The notes beneath the pieces are model-generated. The model saw only the letters and a program-made list of their open reading frames with translations. It ran no database searches and had not been told where the DNA came from. The position numbers and the translations under genes were made by a program. A stretch of DNA of 64,000 nt. Origin: Clostridiales bacterium. Its GTDB lineage: Bacteria > Bacillota > Clostridia > Oscillospirales > CAG-272. Shown here in pieces: positions 55,501 through 63,772 of this stretch (within the stretch, counting starts at the first letter, position 1; every line of letters begins with the position of its first letter). The stretch lies in contig JAAWQR010000001.1 of NCBI GenBank assembly GCA_022800625.1, forward strand, positions 167,360-231,359, read 5' to 3'.

Positions 55501-57164
55501 CTCGGAACATTTTTCGGCTCTTTTTCTCCCGAAAGATATCCTTCAAGATCAGTTTTTGCTTTGTCATAAAGCTCTCCGAGAGTAAGCTCAACATATGTAA
55601 GCCGTTCAAAGTCAGATTTGGAAATATAATCGTCAAGATACTGATCGACAAACAACTCTATAACCTGAACGGCTACTGTCTCATAATCTGTCGGAATACC
55701 GAGTTCTTCACACTGAGCCATGAGCGAGCGAAGCTCGATAAGCTTCTCACTCATGTCAGACTGTATGTCGCGTGTAAGCTGCCTCGACATATCGTTTGTC
55801 ATAACTACAAGTTCAAGCTCTCTCGGTTCTGACTCAAGGTCAATATAAGTATTTTCGAGAGTTGCAGTAACAGTACATTCTCCGCCCTCAGAGCGAAGTG
55901 CCGATACTTTTGCAAATTCATCATCCGATATATTTAGCTTGTACACAGAGTTGTGATATCCTACACGGATATCGTCATATACTCCGAGAAGAACTTCGGT
56001 AAAGTACTGTGAAAAATCTTTTTTTGACCCCGATGCGGAACGAGGGATACAAATCTTTCCGTCGGCATTGAAAACGTACAGATCTTCCATATTGTCCCAT
56101 ACGTCTTCCATTACGGGATCTCCTATCTCCTCGGGACACTGACCTACGTAATATCTGTCTCCGAGAGAATTTACACGGTAGAGAGCGATAATCACATCGT
56201 TAATCTTACTCAAAACTTCTCCTGTTTCATTGTCAATTATGCTCAGCCTGTCATACCAAAGCTCGTCAAGACAAAAAGATTCTTGCGGAACATAATCATC
56301 CTTCTCATGCGCATTTATATCATAACTGAGCTGTGTATAAAGCTCTATCGAATACTTTTCCTGATTCAGTCCGATCTCTTCCGCCAAAACCTGAGCTATT
56401 CTGACGCTGCTCAAACGGTGTGTATTAGTCGTAATATGAATCACGCCGTCGTGCTCTTCGCATTGAAGCGCTTCAATATCAGAAAGAGCTTTTTGGACAG
56501 GATCGGGCTGATTTGTCATGATTCTGTTGAGGATTCTTGCCATCTCTGCCCTTGTTGCAGTATCCTTCGGGGCAAATTTTCCTTCACCTTTTCCGTCAAT
56601 CAGTCCTTTGGTTCTTATATAGTCTACATCATCCTTCGCCCAATCGCCTATTTCTTCTTTATCGGCAAATTCACCTGTCAGCGGATCATCTTCCAAAGCA
56701 ATCTTGTTCTCACGGATATATCTTGCAAGCAATGTCGCAAGTTCTTCTCTCGAAACAAAATCATCGGGGCGGAACGTTCCCTCAGGATATCCGTCCGACA
56801 CATTGTTGTTCTTTGCCCATCTTATGTAACCTGCATACCATGCTTCCGCATCGGCATCAGAGAATCCTGTGGGAGCATGACTCCCGTTATTCTTCCCTAT
56901 GCCGTTCATTCTGGCAAGCACGGTCACTGCCTGTGCTCGGGTAAGCTGTTCGTTCGGCGCAAAAATTCTTTCACTCTTTCCGTCCATAAGACCTGCGTCA
57001 AATACTGCCTTTACATCATCGTAAAACCAATTTACCGCAGTATATGCTACATCATCAAACTGCATTTTCTTTTCTTCCGAAAAAACTGCAGTTCCGGCAA
57101 AAGGTATCGCTGATATCAACATCCCTGCAATCAGCAAGCTCGATACGATTTTTCTGAATTTCAT
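52503..57164 (-). CDS. Surface protein: SLH domains, GH42-like glycosidase, BspA leucine-rich repeats, CxxC tail
   Basis: A 1553-residue exported protein, started at the ATG at 57164 with GGAAAGGA upstream. After a signal peptide come three SLH modules (about 35-225) that hold it to the cell wall. A central region (about 590-1080) looks like a GH-A/GH42-type barrel: NIVLANEPG supplies a candidate acid/base Glu, VVDSEVHILRDSG a candidate nucleophile, and CKVLIIPESENVSENTLKAIYQFAENGGKI resembles the following Rossmann-like domain. About nine LRR_5 repeats of the SLKNVSIPDSVTDIGECAF type follow. It ends HTPGPEATAVTHQTCTKCGAVLARAH. The substrate is unknown, probably a polysaccharide. Confidence 0.85.
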   Translation of the reverse strand: MKFRKIVSSLLIAGMLISAIPFAGTAVFSEEKKMQFDDVAYTAVNWFYDDVKAVFDAGLMDGKSERIFAPNEQLTRAQAVTVLARMNGIGKNNGSHAPTGFSDADAEAWYAGYIRWAKNNNVSDGYPEGTFRPDDFVSREELATLLARYIRENKIALEDDPLTGEFADKEEIGDWAKDDVDYIRTKGLIDGKGEGKFAPKDTATRAEMARILNRIMTNQPDPVQKALSDIEALQCEEHDGVIHITTNTHRLSSVRIAQVLAEEIGLNQEKYSIELYTQLSYDINAHEKDDYVPQESFCLDELWYDRLSIIDNETGEVLSKINDVIIALYRVNSLGDRYYVGQCPEEIGDPVMEDVWDNMEDLYVFNADGKICIPRSASGSKKDFSQYFTEVLLGVYDDIRVGYHNSVYKLNISDDEFAKVSALRSEGGECTVTATLENTYIDLESEPRELELVVMTNDMSRQLTRDIQSDMSEKLIELRSLMAQCEELGIPTDYETVAVQVIELFVDQYLDDYISKSDFERLTYVELTLGELYDKAKTDLEGYLSGEKEPKNVPRYVTSDNMEIDGYTLLAQTVDSYGNEKKRPVYFYGWGDGYAMNTHEMPNYSDLGVNAYEYMELYMFDIIRTPNSVDEKGISKDGHYVVDTGLLEKHLKVFEEAEQNNIAITLVIIRGGGRLQKTVVDSYNDPTLYHETDDTISFLNINLEHEKTKEMVEAYLRAVVPMVAEYKSLNNIVLANEPGLKPASYGDTYLPKWREFLAERYESVDKLNEVYSSSYASFEEVPIPVREDLFDDNAYAYDGMSFAAKVHSDFHRWEAGIVKELAPNIPISTKIQNNESDRGMKQTGTRHEYWSDFQELGGIDYGADSALAYDHVAGAYDAPVVDSEVHILRDSGYLTFTPATDRYMDRVIWRGFIHHMGVGTIWSWDYWPDTGNYKKSNYTSRPKTLYNVGAVTLDLNRLSYEINAIETTEADIALLYSYPSRQYMGGRGSDSINDVYTACLYSGEQVRIVSEEQIEKINKCKVLIIPESENVSENTLKAIYQFAENGGKIIMVGRDSLKKDDFNQEHTSDLPRIIKELSTVIDVQPNVNAYKAVFEKYLDKNDFQNVWLIDAETGETVKNSTEWQSAEYNGHTVVTAYSMGITKPMSVKLIINGEVVTSSRELRSGDMYGETFMLYPDTPILLQADAAAPSINLEKPQTQTSGDYTYKVDDGKATIVSYSGNGGEVTIPAVLNGMPVGGIGAYAFSGNDKLTSVTLENGITSVGNGAFSNCSSLKNVSIPDSVTDIGECAFYFDAVLENVTLGKAKSIGERAFEKCYSLKNVSLPSTVTVIGEYAFTDCDGLEAVSVPDSVEAIGDYAFLRCSSLQSFTFPTSLTKLGVAAFRDCSNLSGEINIPYGITDIEYYAFANCKSITNVKLANSVLQIDENAFYNCKSLEDVELPNSLLYIGRRAFEGTKLTSIYLPDSVMHLGDGFSNAKEIYVGYKCMTGKNSYNSNTWYFEEGSIAQQLIDSGVFSGKYEILNREEHHIHTPGPEATAVTHQTCTKCGAVLARAH

Positions 57165-57276
57165 ATTCAGCATCCTTTCCGAAAATATTTCTGAAACTAC
57201 TCTATAGTTGACAATATTCAACAAGAGCTCATAAATAAAGATTACTGTAAAATAACAGCAATTCTAACTAAATGTA

Positions 57277-57305
57277 ATTATATCGTAAAGTTCACAATGT
57301 GTCAA
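57277..57305 (-). promoter_or_regulatory. Consensus promoter of the SLH/glycosidase gene
   Basis: On the minus strand a perfect TTGACA (57300-57305), 17 bp and a perfect TATAAT (57277-57282). The leader is about 106 nt, with a small GTTGA/TCAAC hairpin at 57207-57222. Confidence 0.8.
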
Positions 57306-57434
57306 GAGTTTTCAGTAAATTAATACAAATTTATACAGTTTTATAACAAGTGCGATTTTTAAATACCTGACATGCTTATAATAAAAACTCTGTATTCTCT
57401 ATACTTTATTGAAAGAAAAATTATAAATTTCTCC

Positions 57435-57464
57435 TTGACAGAAGCTATATAAATATTGTATAAT
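57435..57464 (+). promoter_or_regulatory. Promoter of the ileS T-box transcript
   Basis: TTGACA (57435-57440), 18 bp and TATAAT (57459-57464). Confidence 0.8.
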
Positions 57465-57499
57465 TAAAATAATAATATTTCGTCTAAAAGAATTAATTT

Positions 57500-57732
57500 C
57501 GGAAGGCGAAAATAAAAGCTGTGACGGAGACGTTGCATGAATTAAAATTCACCGAAGCGAGTCGGAAACGGTGCAAGTCCGATGTGAATTTCATGCAAAA
57601 ATCACTCCTTAGCTTCCGGGTGAGAATATATTTCAGCCTGCGACGGTATCCGACCGTTATATCGGAAGCATATGTCAGTATGCGGGTGGTATCAGCGAAG
57701 CTTTCGTCCCGGATCGGGAGAAGGCTTTTTCT
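57500..57732 (+). promoter_or_regulatory. T-box leader of ileS, specifier AUC
   Basis: The T-box core GGGTGGTATCAGCG is at 57684-57697. The terminator stem (57698-57710 with 57715-57727) competes with the antiterminator and is followed by a T run. The base of stem I pairs AAGCT.GTGA (from 57508) with TCAC.AGCTT (to about 57616). In the specifier loop, AUC at 57601-57603 lies on the 3' side just before CAC, matching isoleucine. Uncharged tRNA-Ile should thus permit read-through into ileS. Confidence 0.9.
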
Positions 57733-57791
57733 TTTTACCGCAACGCTCTGTATAAATCAAAAACTATTATTTCAGAAAGAACGGTGAATAA

Positions 57792-60700
57792 ATGTACAAG
57801 AAGGTTTCAACCAATCTGAACTTTGCGGACAGAGAGCATGAAACGCTTAAATTCTGGAACGAGAACAAAATATTTGAGAAAAGCATGAATCTCGATCCCT
57901 CCCGTCCGTCCTACACATTCTACGACGGTCCCCCGACTGCTAACGGAAAACCGCATATCGGTCACGTCCTCACGCGCGTTATTAAAGATATGATTCCGCG
58001 TTATCACACCATGAAAGGCGCTAATGTCCCGAGAAAAGCCGGTTGGGATACACACGGACTTCCCGTTGAGATAGAAGTTGAAAAGATTCTCGGTCTTGAC
58101 GGCAAAGAACAGATTGAAGAATACGGACTTGCTCCGTTTATAGACAAATGCAAGGAATCTGTATGGAAGTATAAAGGAATGTGGGAGGATTTCTCACAAA
58201 CTGTCGGCTTCTGGGCAGACATGGAAAATCCTTATGTTACCTACGATAATAACTTTATCGAAAGCGAATGGTGGGCGCTCAAGCAGATATATGACCGCGG
58301 ACTTCTCTACAAGGGCTTTAAGATAGTTCCCTACTGTCCTCGATGCGGAACTCCTCTTTCTGCGCAAGAGGTAGCTCAGGGCTACAAGGATGTAAAAGAG
58401 CGCTCCGCTATTGCAAAATTCAAGGTTAAGGGACGCGACGAATATATACTTGCATGGACGACCACACCGTGGACGCTTCCTTCAAATGTCGCTCTTTGTG
58501 TAAATCCGAATGAGACATATATAAAAGTACGCTCAGGCGAAGATATCTATATTCTTGCCGAAGCACTTGCAGAAAAAAATCTCGGTGAAGGTTATGAAGT
58601 ACTCGAAAGCTGTGTCGGACGCGATCTTGAATATCTTGAGTACGAGCCTCTCTTTGACTTTGTAAGTCCTAAGGAAAAATGCTGGTATGTCACATGCGAC
58701 AACTATGTAACTCTGACTGACGGCACAGGCGTTGTTCACATCGCTCCCGCATTTGGTGCAGACGACTCAAATGTCGGACGCGCATACGGACTGCCGTTTG
58801 TTCAGCTTGTAAACTCTAAGGGCGAAATGACTGAAGAAACGCCGTGGGCAGGCACATTCTGCAAGGACGCAGATGCTGAAGTTCTTCGCAATCTGAAGGA
58901 GCGCGGCCTTCTCTTCTCTGCTCCCCCGTTCGAGCACTCATATCCGCACTGCTGGAGATGCGACACTCCGCTGATATACTATGCACGCGATTCTTGGTAT
59001 ATTAAGATGACAGACGTCAAGGAAGACCTCGTACGCAACAACAACACTGTAAACTGGATTCCCGAATCTATAGGAAAAGGAAGATTCGGAGACTGGCTTG
59101 AAAATGTCCAGGATTGGAGCATATCAAGAAACCGCTATTGGGGTACTCCTCTTAATATTTGGGAATGCTCATGCGGTCACAGGCACAGCGTCGGAAGTAT
59201 TGCAGAACTCAAATCAATGAGCGATAACTGCCCTGAAAATATTGAGCTTCACCGTCCTTATATAGATGAAGTTACAATAAAGTGTCCTGAGTGCGGCGGC
59301 GAGATGCACCGTGTTCCCGAGGTTATCGACTGCTGGTTTGACTCAGGTTCTATGCCGTTTGCACAGCATCACTATCCATTTGAAAACAAAGAGCTTTTTG
59401 AGGCTCAGTTCCCTGCCGATTTCATCTCGGAAGCTGTTGACCAGACAAGAGGATGGTTCTACTCTCTGATGGCGGTATCAACGCTACTCTTCAACTGCTC
59501 GCCTTACAAAAATGTTATTGTCCTCGGTCATGTTCAGGACGAAAAAGGACAGAAGATGTCCAAATCAAAGGGTAACGCAGTTGATCCGTTCGACGCTCTG
59601 AAAACTTACGGAGCTGACGCTATAAGATGGTACTTCTACACGAACTCTGCTCCGTGGCTGCCCTCCAAATTCAGCGGAAAGACCGTAATTGAGGGACAGC
59701 GCAAATTCATGGGAACCCTATGGAACACATATGCTTTCTGGGTTCTCTATGCAGACATTGATTCGTTTGATCCGACTGAGTATGATATAAATAAACTGCC
59801 GCTTACGGTAATGGACAAATACATTTTGTCAAAGCTAAACACCACCGTAAAGAATACGGACACAAACCTTGCAAGTTACAGAATCCCCGAAGCTGCGAAA
59901 TCACTCTCCGAATTTGTAGACGAGCTTTCTAACTGGTATGTACGCCGCTGCCGTGAGAGATTCTGGGTACAAGGAATGCCTGACGATAAAGCCGCTGCAT
60001 ATATGACGCTTTATACGTGCCTTGTTACTATCGCAAAAGCGTCGGCTCCGATGATTCCGTTCATGGCTGAAGACATGTATCAGAATCTTGTACGAACTGT
60101 TGACAGCAAAGCTCCCGAATCAATACATCTGTGCGATTATCCGGCGGTAAACGAAGATCAAATCGACATCGAGCTTGAGCGAAATATGAAACTCATTGTT
60201 GACGTTGTTGTCCTCGGAAGAAGCGCGAGAAACGGTGCTAACATTAAAAACCGTCAGCCGCTCTCCGCAATGTATGTAAAATCTGAATTCGCGCCTGACC
60301 AATTGTACATTGATATAATAAAGGACGAGCTTAATCTGAAATCAGTAGAGTTTGTCTCAGACGCTTCTGAATTTTCAACATACAGCTTCAAGCCTCAGCT
60401 CAAAACCGTAGGTCCGAAATACGGAAAGCTTCTCGGTCAGATCAAAAATGCTCTCTCTGATGAAAACCTTGACGGAAATGCGGCAAAATGCGAGCTTGAA
60501 AAAAACGGTGTTTTAAAATTCACATTCGGTGATGAAGCAGTAGAACTGACAGCTGACGACCTTTTGATCGAAGTTAAGCAGAAGGACGGATATTTCTGTA
60601 CAGCTGACGGAGGCATTACCGTAGCTCTTGATATTACACTGACTTCTGAGCTGATTGATGAGGGATTCGTTAGAGAGATCATCTCAAAGATACAAACAAT

Positions 60701-60911
60701 GCGTAAGGAATCAGATTTTGTGGTAACAGATTCGATAAAGATTTACGTTTCCGCAAACGGTCAGCTACGTGAAATAATTGAGAAATACGGCGAGAAGATT
60801 CTTCCTGCAGTTCTCGGCGTAGGCTTTGAATTTACAGATGCAGTCTCAGATGAAATGCGTGAATGGGACATCAATGGCGAAAAGCTTAAACTAAGATTAA
60901 AAAAAGTATAA
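57792..60911 (+). CDS. ileS: Isoleucyl-tRNA synthetase, type 2 (IleS2-like)
   Basis: A 1039-residue class I synthetase. The HIGH motif is in GPPTANGKPHIGHVLTRVIKDM and the KMSKS motif in GQKMSKSKGN. GWDTHGLPVEIEVEK in place of GLPIEQ, the length above 1000 and the anticodon domain point to the IleS2 group, which includes mupirocin-tolerant enzymes. The editing domain is present (TTTPWTLPSNVAL and HIAPAFGADD). Cys-rich segments YCPRCGTPLSAQEV, HCWRCDTPL, CSCGHRH and CPECGGE suggest zinc sites. Drug tolerance is not shown. Confidence 0.95.
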   Translation: MYKKVSTNLNFADREHETLKFWNENKIFEKSMNLDPSRPSYTFYDGPPTANGKPHIGHVLTRVIKDMIPRYHTMKGANVPRKAGWDTHGLPVEIEVEKILGLDGKEQIEEYGLAPFIDKCKESVWKYKGMWEDFSQTVGFWADMENPYVTYDNNFIESEWWALKQIYDRGLLYKGFKIVPYCPRCGTPLSAQEVAQGYKDVKERSAIAKFKVKGRDEYILAWTTTPWTLPSNVALCVNPNETYIKVRSGEDIYILAEALAEKNLGEGYEVLESCVGRDLEYLEYEPLFDFVSPKEKCWYVTCDNYVTLTDGTGVVHIAPAFGADDSNVGRAYGLPFVQLVNSKGEMTEETPWAGTFCKDADAEVLRNLKERGLLFSAPPFEHSYPHCWRCDTPLIYYARDSWYIKMTDVKEDLVRNNNTVNWIPESIGKGRFGDWLENVQDWSISRNRYWGTPLNIWECSCGHRHSVGSIAELKSMSDNCPENIELHRPYIDEVTIKCPECGGEMHRVPEVIDCWFDSGSMPFAQHHYPFENKELFEAQFPADFISEAVDQTRGWFYSLMAVSTLLFNCSPYKNVIVLGHVQDEKGQKMSKSKGNAVDPFDALKTYGADAIRWYFYTNSAPWLPSKFSGKTVIEGQRKFMGTLWNTYAFWVLYADIDSFDPTEYDINKLPLTVMDKYILSKLNTTVKNTDTNLASYRIPEAAKSLSEFVDELSNWYVRRCRERFWVQGMPDDKAAAYMTLYTCLVTIAKASAPMIPFMAEDMYQNLVRTVDSKAPESIHLCDYPAVNEDQIDIELERNMKLIVDVVVLGRSARNGANIKNRQPLSAMYVKSEFAPDQLYIDIIKDELNLKSVEFVSDASEFSTYSFKPQLKTVGPKYGKLLGQIKNALSDENLDGNAAKCELEKNGVLKFTFGDEAVELTADDLLIEVKQKDGYFCTADGGITVALDITLTSELIDEGFVREIISKIQTMRKESDFVVTDSIKIYVSANGQLREIIEKYGEKILPAVLGVGFEFTDAVSDEMREWDINGEKLKLRLKKV

Positions 60912-60915
60912 CGGC

Positions 60916-60947
60916 AAATGCGGATGAGTTTTAACTCATCCGCATTT
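60916..60947. terminator. Bidirectional terminator
   Basis: A 14-bp perfect stem (60916-60929 with 60934-60947) lies between ileS and the convergent cotJC fragment, with AAA/TTT ends that serve both sides. Confidence 0.75.
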
Positions 60948-60968
60948 CTCATATAGCCTGAGATTTTA

Positions 60969-61190
60969 TCAGTGCTTCTTTCCCCTGATCTTGTCAAAAG
61001 CCGGGTTGTAACCGTAGAAATTCTTACAATCCATATCTTCCTGCGAAATACGCAGAGCATCGCCGAAACGCTGATAATGCACAAGTTCGCGCTCACGCAG
61101 AAACTTAATCGGATCACAGACATCAGGATCGTCTATTAGGCGAAGGATATTGTCATAAGACAGTCTTGCCTTCTGCTCTGCTGCAATCAC
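60969..61190 (-). pseudogene. cotJC: C-terminal part of spore-coat protein CotJC, split by a recombinase element
   Basis: The last about 72 codons of a CotJC/manganese-catalase-like spore coat gene. AAEQKARLSYDNILRL, DPDVCDPIKFLRERELVHYQRFGDALRI and KNFYGYNPAFD match the C-terminal third of clostridial CotJC, including the helix with metal-binding Glu and His. The first two-thirds, about 120 residues, are absent. Upstream the frame runs through unrelated CSESCSCVI and then meets a stop. The break falls just before AAEQ and lies about 37 bp from the recombinase gene. The N-terminal half would be on the far side of the element, beyond the window. Confidence 0.82.
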
Positions 61191-61227
61191 ACAAGAACAA
61201 CTTTCAGAACAATAACGAATTCAAAGC

Positions 61228-62781
61228 TTAGAAATTCCAATGAATTTCTATAGGAATATCCCTTGTACCAGGAATTCTTTTACCCACAGAAATATAATCG
61301 ATGAGGATATCGACAATCTCGCGATTAAGATGCTTTAAATTGGTATAAGATTCGATTAATTCACGGTGATCTTCGCTGATCTTCATTTTTTTCTCTATCT
61401 CTAAAATCCGCTTTTGTCCATCATTAATTAAATGCTCTAAGCGGTCCCGGTCATAAGAAAAATCCTTTGACATTTCGGCGTAATCACTGTCAGAAATCAC
61501 TCCCTTGACTTTATCCATATACAGTTCCCGAATATATTTGGATAATTCCGCTGATCGCTTTTCATATGTAGTAACATTGGAAAGTATACTGTTCCTTTGC
61601 GCCTTTAAATCACCGTGAAATTCAATATTCCGCTCTAACTCTTCCTTATTTAAGTACTCATTTGAAAGCCTGTTCAGTTCATTAATAACCATCTGCTCCA
61701 GCTTGTCAACTGAGATAAAGGAACCGATGCAGGAATCTTTCGATACATGTCGATTGGAACACTGTAAATAGTGTTTTTCTTTATTCTTTGATGAACGCAT
61801 GATATACCCACAATTTGCACAACGTACTTTCTTTGCGAATAATCCGATTGTTCCTACCGAAAACGGCTTTGCACGTTGGGCAATCATCATCTGTACTTTA
61901 TCCCAAAGTGCACGGTCGATTATGGGTTCGTGTGTTCCCTCGACTATATACCATTCGCTTTTTGGGCGTGGTTTATTTTGTTTTGTCTTATAAGATACGC
62001 TCCCGTATCTGCCCTGAACCATGTTACCGATATAGATTTCGTTAATCAGCATGTCGGATATCGCAAAGTATTTCCATAGCTTGCTGTTTTTCATTTTCGG
62101 CTGTTGGTAACGCAGACCGTGTAAGCGCTTATACTCAGTAGGATTCGGTATTCCGCGGTCATTCAGCATACGGGCAATAGCAGTCTTTCCGTACCCCTGT
62201 GAAAACAGCGTAAAAACTTCCCGCACAACTGCGGCGGCTTCTTCGTCAATAATCAAGTGCCCTTTTTGATCGGGGTCTTTCTTATAGCCATAAAGTGCAA
62301 ACGCACCGATATGGAACCCGTTTTGTCTCCGATTTGTTAAAACACTGCGAATGTTTTCAGACATATCTTCAAGATACCATTCATTGACCAGACCGTTTAT
62401 CTGACGGGATTTTTTATTACCCTTATTAGCTGTATCTGCATTATCAACAACACTGACAAATCTGATTCCCCATAACGGAAATAATCCGTGAATGTACTTT
62501 TCAACCAGTTCTAGTTCGCGTGTAAATCTAGACTGATTCTTACAAAGAACTATATCAAACTTATGTCTTTCCGCATCTTTCAGCAAACGATTAAATTCCG
62601 GTCGCTTTCTATCAGCTCCCGTATAATCATCATCGCTATATATGTTGTAAACTTCCCATTTATGCTCCATACAATATTGCAGCAGCATTGCCTTTTGATT
62701 TTGTATACTATTGCTGTCATCAGTCTCAAATTGCTTGTTTTTATCCTCTTCGGATAAGCGACAATAAATAGCCACTTTCAT
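61228..62781 (-). CDS. Large serine recombinase (integrase/excisionase)
   Basis: A 517-residue site-specific recombinase. The resolvase domain starts MKVAIYCRLSEEDKNK, where the Ser of CRLS is the nucleophile; NQKAMLLQYC, YSDDDYTG and VLCKNQSRFTREL complete it. The recombinase domain (GFHIGAFALYGYKKD) and the zinc ribbon (CANCGYIMRSSKNKEKHYLQCSN, later Cys in KDSC) follow. A coiled-coil region (about 400-480) regulates synapsis in such enzymes. The start at 62781 has AAAGGAG 8 bases before. The gene ends about 37 bp from the interrupted cotJC, as integrases do beside their attachment site. Confidence 0.93.
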   Translation of the reverse strand: MKVAIYCRLSEEDKNKQFETDDSNSIQNQKAMLLQYCMEHKWEVYNIYSDDDYTGADRKRPEFNRLLKDAERHKFDIVLCKNQSRFTRELELVEKYIHGLFPLWGIRFVSVVDNADTANKGNKKSRQINGLVNEWYLEDMSENIRSVLTNRRQNGFHIGAFALYGYKKDPDQKGHLIIDEEAAAVVREVFTLFSQGYGKTAIARMLNDRGIPNPTEYKRLHGLRYQQPKMKNSKLWKYFAISDMLINEIYIGNMVQGRYGSVSYKTKQNKPRPKSEWYIVEGTHEPIIDRALWDKVQMMIAQRAKPFSVGTIGLFAKKVRCANCGYIMRSSKNKEKHYLQCSNRHVSKDSCIGSFISVDKLEQMVINELNRLSNEYLNKEELERNIEFHGDLKAQRNSILSNVTTYEKRSAELSKYIRELYMDKVKGVISDSDYAEMSKDFSYDRDRLEHLINDGQKRILEIEKKMKISEDHRELIESYTNLKHLNREIVDILIDYISVGKRIPGTRDIPIEIHWNF

Positions 62782-62872
62782 ATTTATATCTCCTTTTGAG
62801 ATAGAACAAACCATTTTCTTCATGTGTAATTACAGAATAAAGAAAATGGTTTTTCATTATTATAATATTAAT

Positions 62873-63001
62873 TTATTTTTCAATATGTTTGATTACCTCA
62901 ATCCATTTTTTAGTTATGTGTTTTTTTATGTCTTCGGGATTACTATTTTTTAAGATACTTTTGCAAACAGAATTTGCAGTTATATTTGTTATTTTTTTCA
63001 T
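62873..63001 (-). CDS. 42-residue protein directly upstream of the recombinase
   Basis: A short frame MKKITNITANSVCKSILK...KKHITKKWIEVIKHIEK with a strong GGAGGG site 5-6 bases before its ATG. The protein is very basic. It lies 91 bp upstream of the recombinase start on the same strand. No family was recognised. Because recombination directionality factors of large serine recombinases are often small, basic and encoded next to the recombinase, it is a candidate; nothing in the sequence proves this. Confidence 0.6.
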   Translation of the reverse strand: MKKITNITANSVCKSILKNSNPEDIKKHITKKWIEVIKHIEK

Positions 63002-63015
63002 ATCTGCCCTCCTTC

Positions 63016-63075
63016 TTATGTGCTTAAATCTAATAAATAATATGTTTCACCATCATTAAGTATGTCTGCTTTCAT
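63016..63075 (-). CDS. Possible 19-residue ORF before the 42-residue gene
   Basis: ATG at 63075 opens MKADILNDGETYYLLDLST, ending 14 bp before the next start, with the ribosome site of the next gene right after its stop. Its own ribosome site is weak. It might couple translation or be chance in A/T-rich DNA. Confidence 0.3.
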   Translation of the reverse strand: MKADILNDGETYYLLDLST

Positions 63076-63284
63076 TTTTATTACTCTAATAAAATATTTC
63101 AAAATTAATCTTGTTTTTTACCTATTTTATAATTATCTGTATTATCTGATTACTCGTCTGCAAAATTTACTATTTATAGAACATTTATATTTATAATATT
63201 TACATTAGCTTAAGTATACTTAATTCTCAGGTGTTTTATTACCACTTACAATTTTATTATAAAATTGCTAAAGGAGGTGATAAA

Positions 63285-63521
63285 ATGAATATTGCAAGAG
63301 TAAAGATCAAGGATATCATACGAAAGATCAGAACTGATTCCGACATTTCAAGAACGAAGTTGGGAATCAAGTGCAACAGAGCAGAAGAGACAATTAAAAA
63401 CTTGGAAAATGAAAATGATCCGAAATGGTCTACTGTTATGGCTATTGCGTCTGCCCTTGATATGAATCTCGGCAATCTTAATCCTTGTATCGGAAAGCCT
63501 GCTCCGAAGAAGAAAGATTGA
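63285..63521 (+). CDS. XRE-like helix-turn-helix regulator
   Basis: A 78-residue protein starting MNIARVKIKDIIRKI after a strong AAAGGAGGTGA site; an upstream in-frame ATG at 63231 is less likely. SRTKLGIKCNRAEETIKNLENENDPKWSTVMAIASALDMNLGNLNP is a Cro/C1-type HTH with the usual recognition and dimer helices. Such proteins repress element genes. It diverges from the recombinase operon, so it may control that operon and the palindrome-bearing promoter downstream. Confidence 0.8.
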   Translation: MNIARVKIKDIIRKIRTDSDISRTKLGIKCNRAEETIKNLENENDPKWSTVMAIASALDMNLGNLNPCIGKPAPKKKD

Positions 63522-63567
63522 TATTTCATCCAAGCTTTGACTCCATAGGATAGCATTATGATGTACC

Positions 63568-63608
63568 CCTGCTCATGATTACTTATATATCATAGCAGGA
63601 GTATTTTT
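63568..63608 (+). terminator. Terminator after the HTH gene
   Basis: A 12-bp stem with one mismatch (63568-63579 with 63589-63599) followed by AGTATTTTT. Confidence 0.75.
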
Positions 63609-63725
63609 CAAGTTTAATATTGCATCAAGAGTACTTTTATTAATTTTTATCTTTCAGAAGTTTCTATTAAACAAATTTTGAATGCAGAAAAATACGAAAA
63701 TATTTAAAAAACGAAATATATTCAC

Positions 63726-63761
63726 TTGTACAAACTGAGATTTTGTAGTATAATATCTCAG
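63726..63761 (+). promoter_or_regulatory. Promoter overlapped by a palindromic operator
   Basis: TTGTAC (63726-63731), 17 bp and TATAAT (63749-63754). A 7-bp inverted repeat, CTGAGAT (63735-63741) and ATCTCAG (63755-63761), begins in the spacer and ends just after the -10 box. A bound repressor would block polymerase. The HTH protein at 63285 is the obvious candidate. Confidence 0.65.
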
Positions 63762-63772
63762 TTAGCTAGTTT

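Noticed and set aside
57521..57787. An 88-codon open frame in front of ileS
   Set aside because: It lies wholly in the T-box leader, over stem I, the T-box core and terminator, and has no family similarity or ribosome site.
61228..62781. Simple resolvase or IS607-type transposase
   Set aside because: Its 517 residues with recombinase domain, zinc ribbon and coiled coil fit large serine recombinases, not small resolvases, and there is no TnpB beside it.
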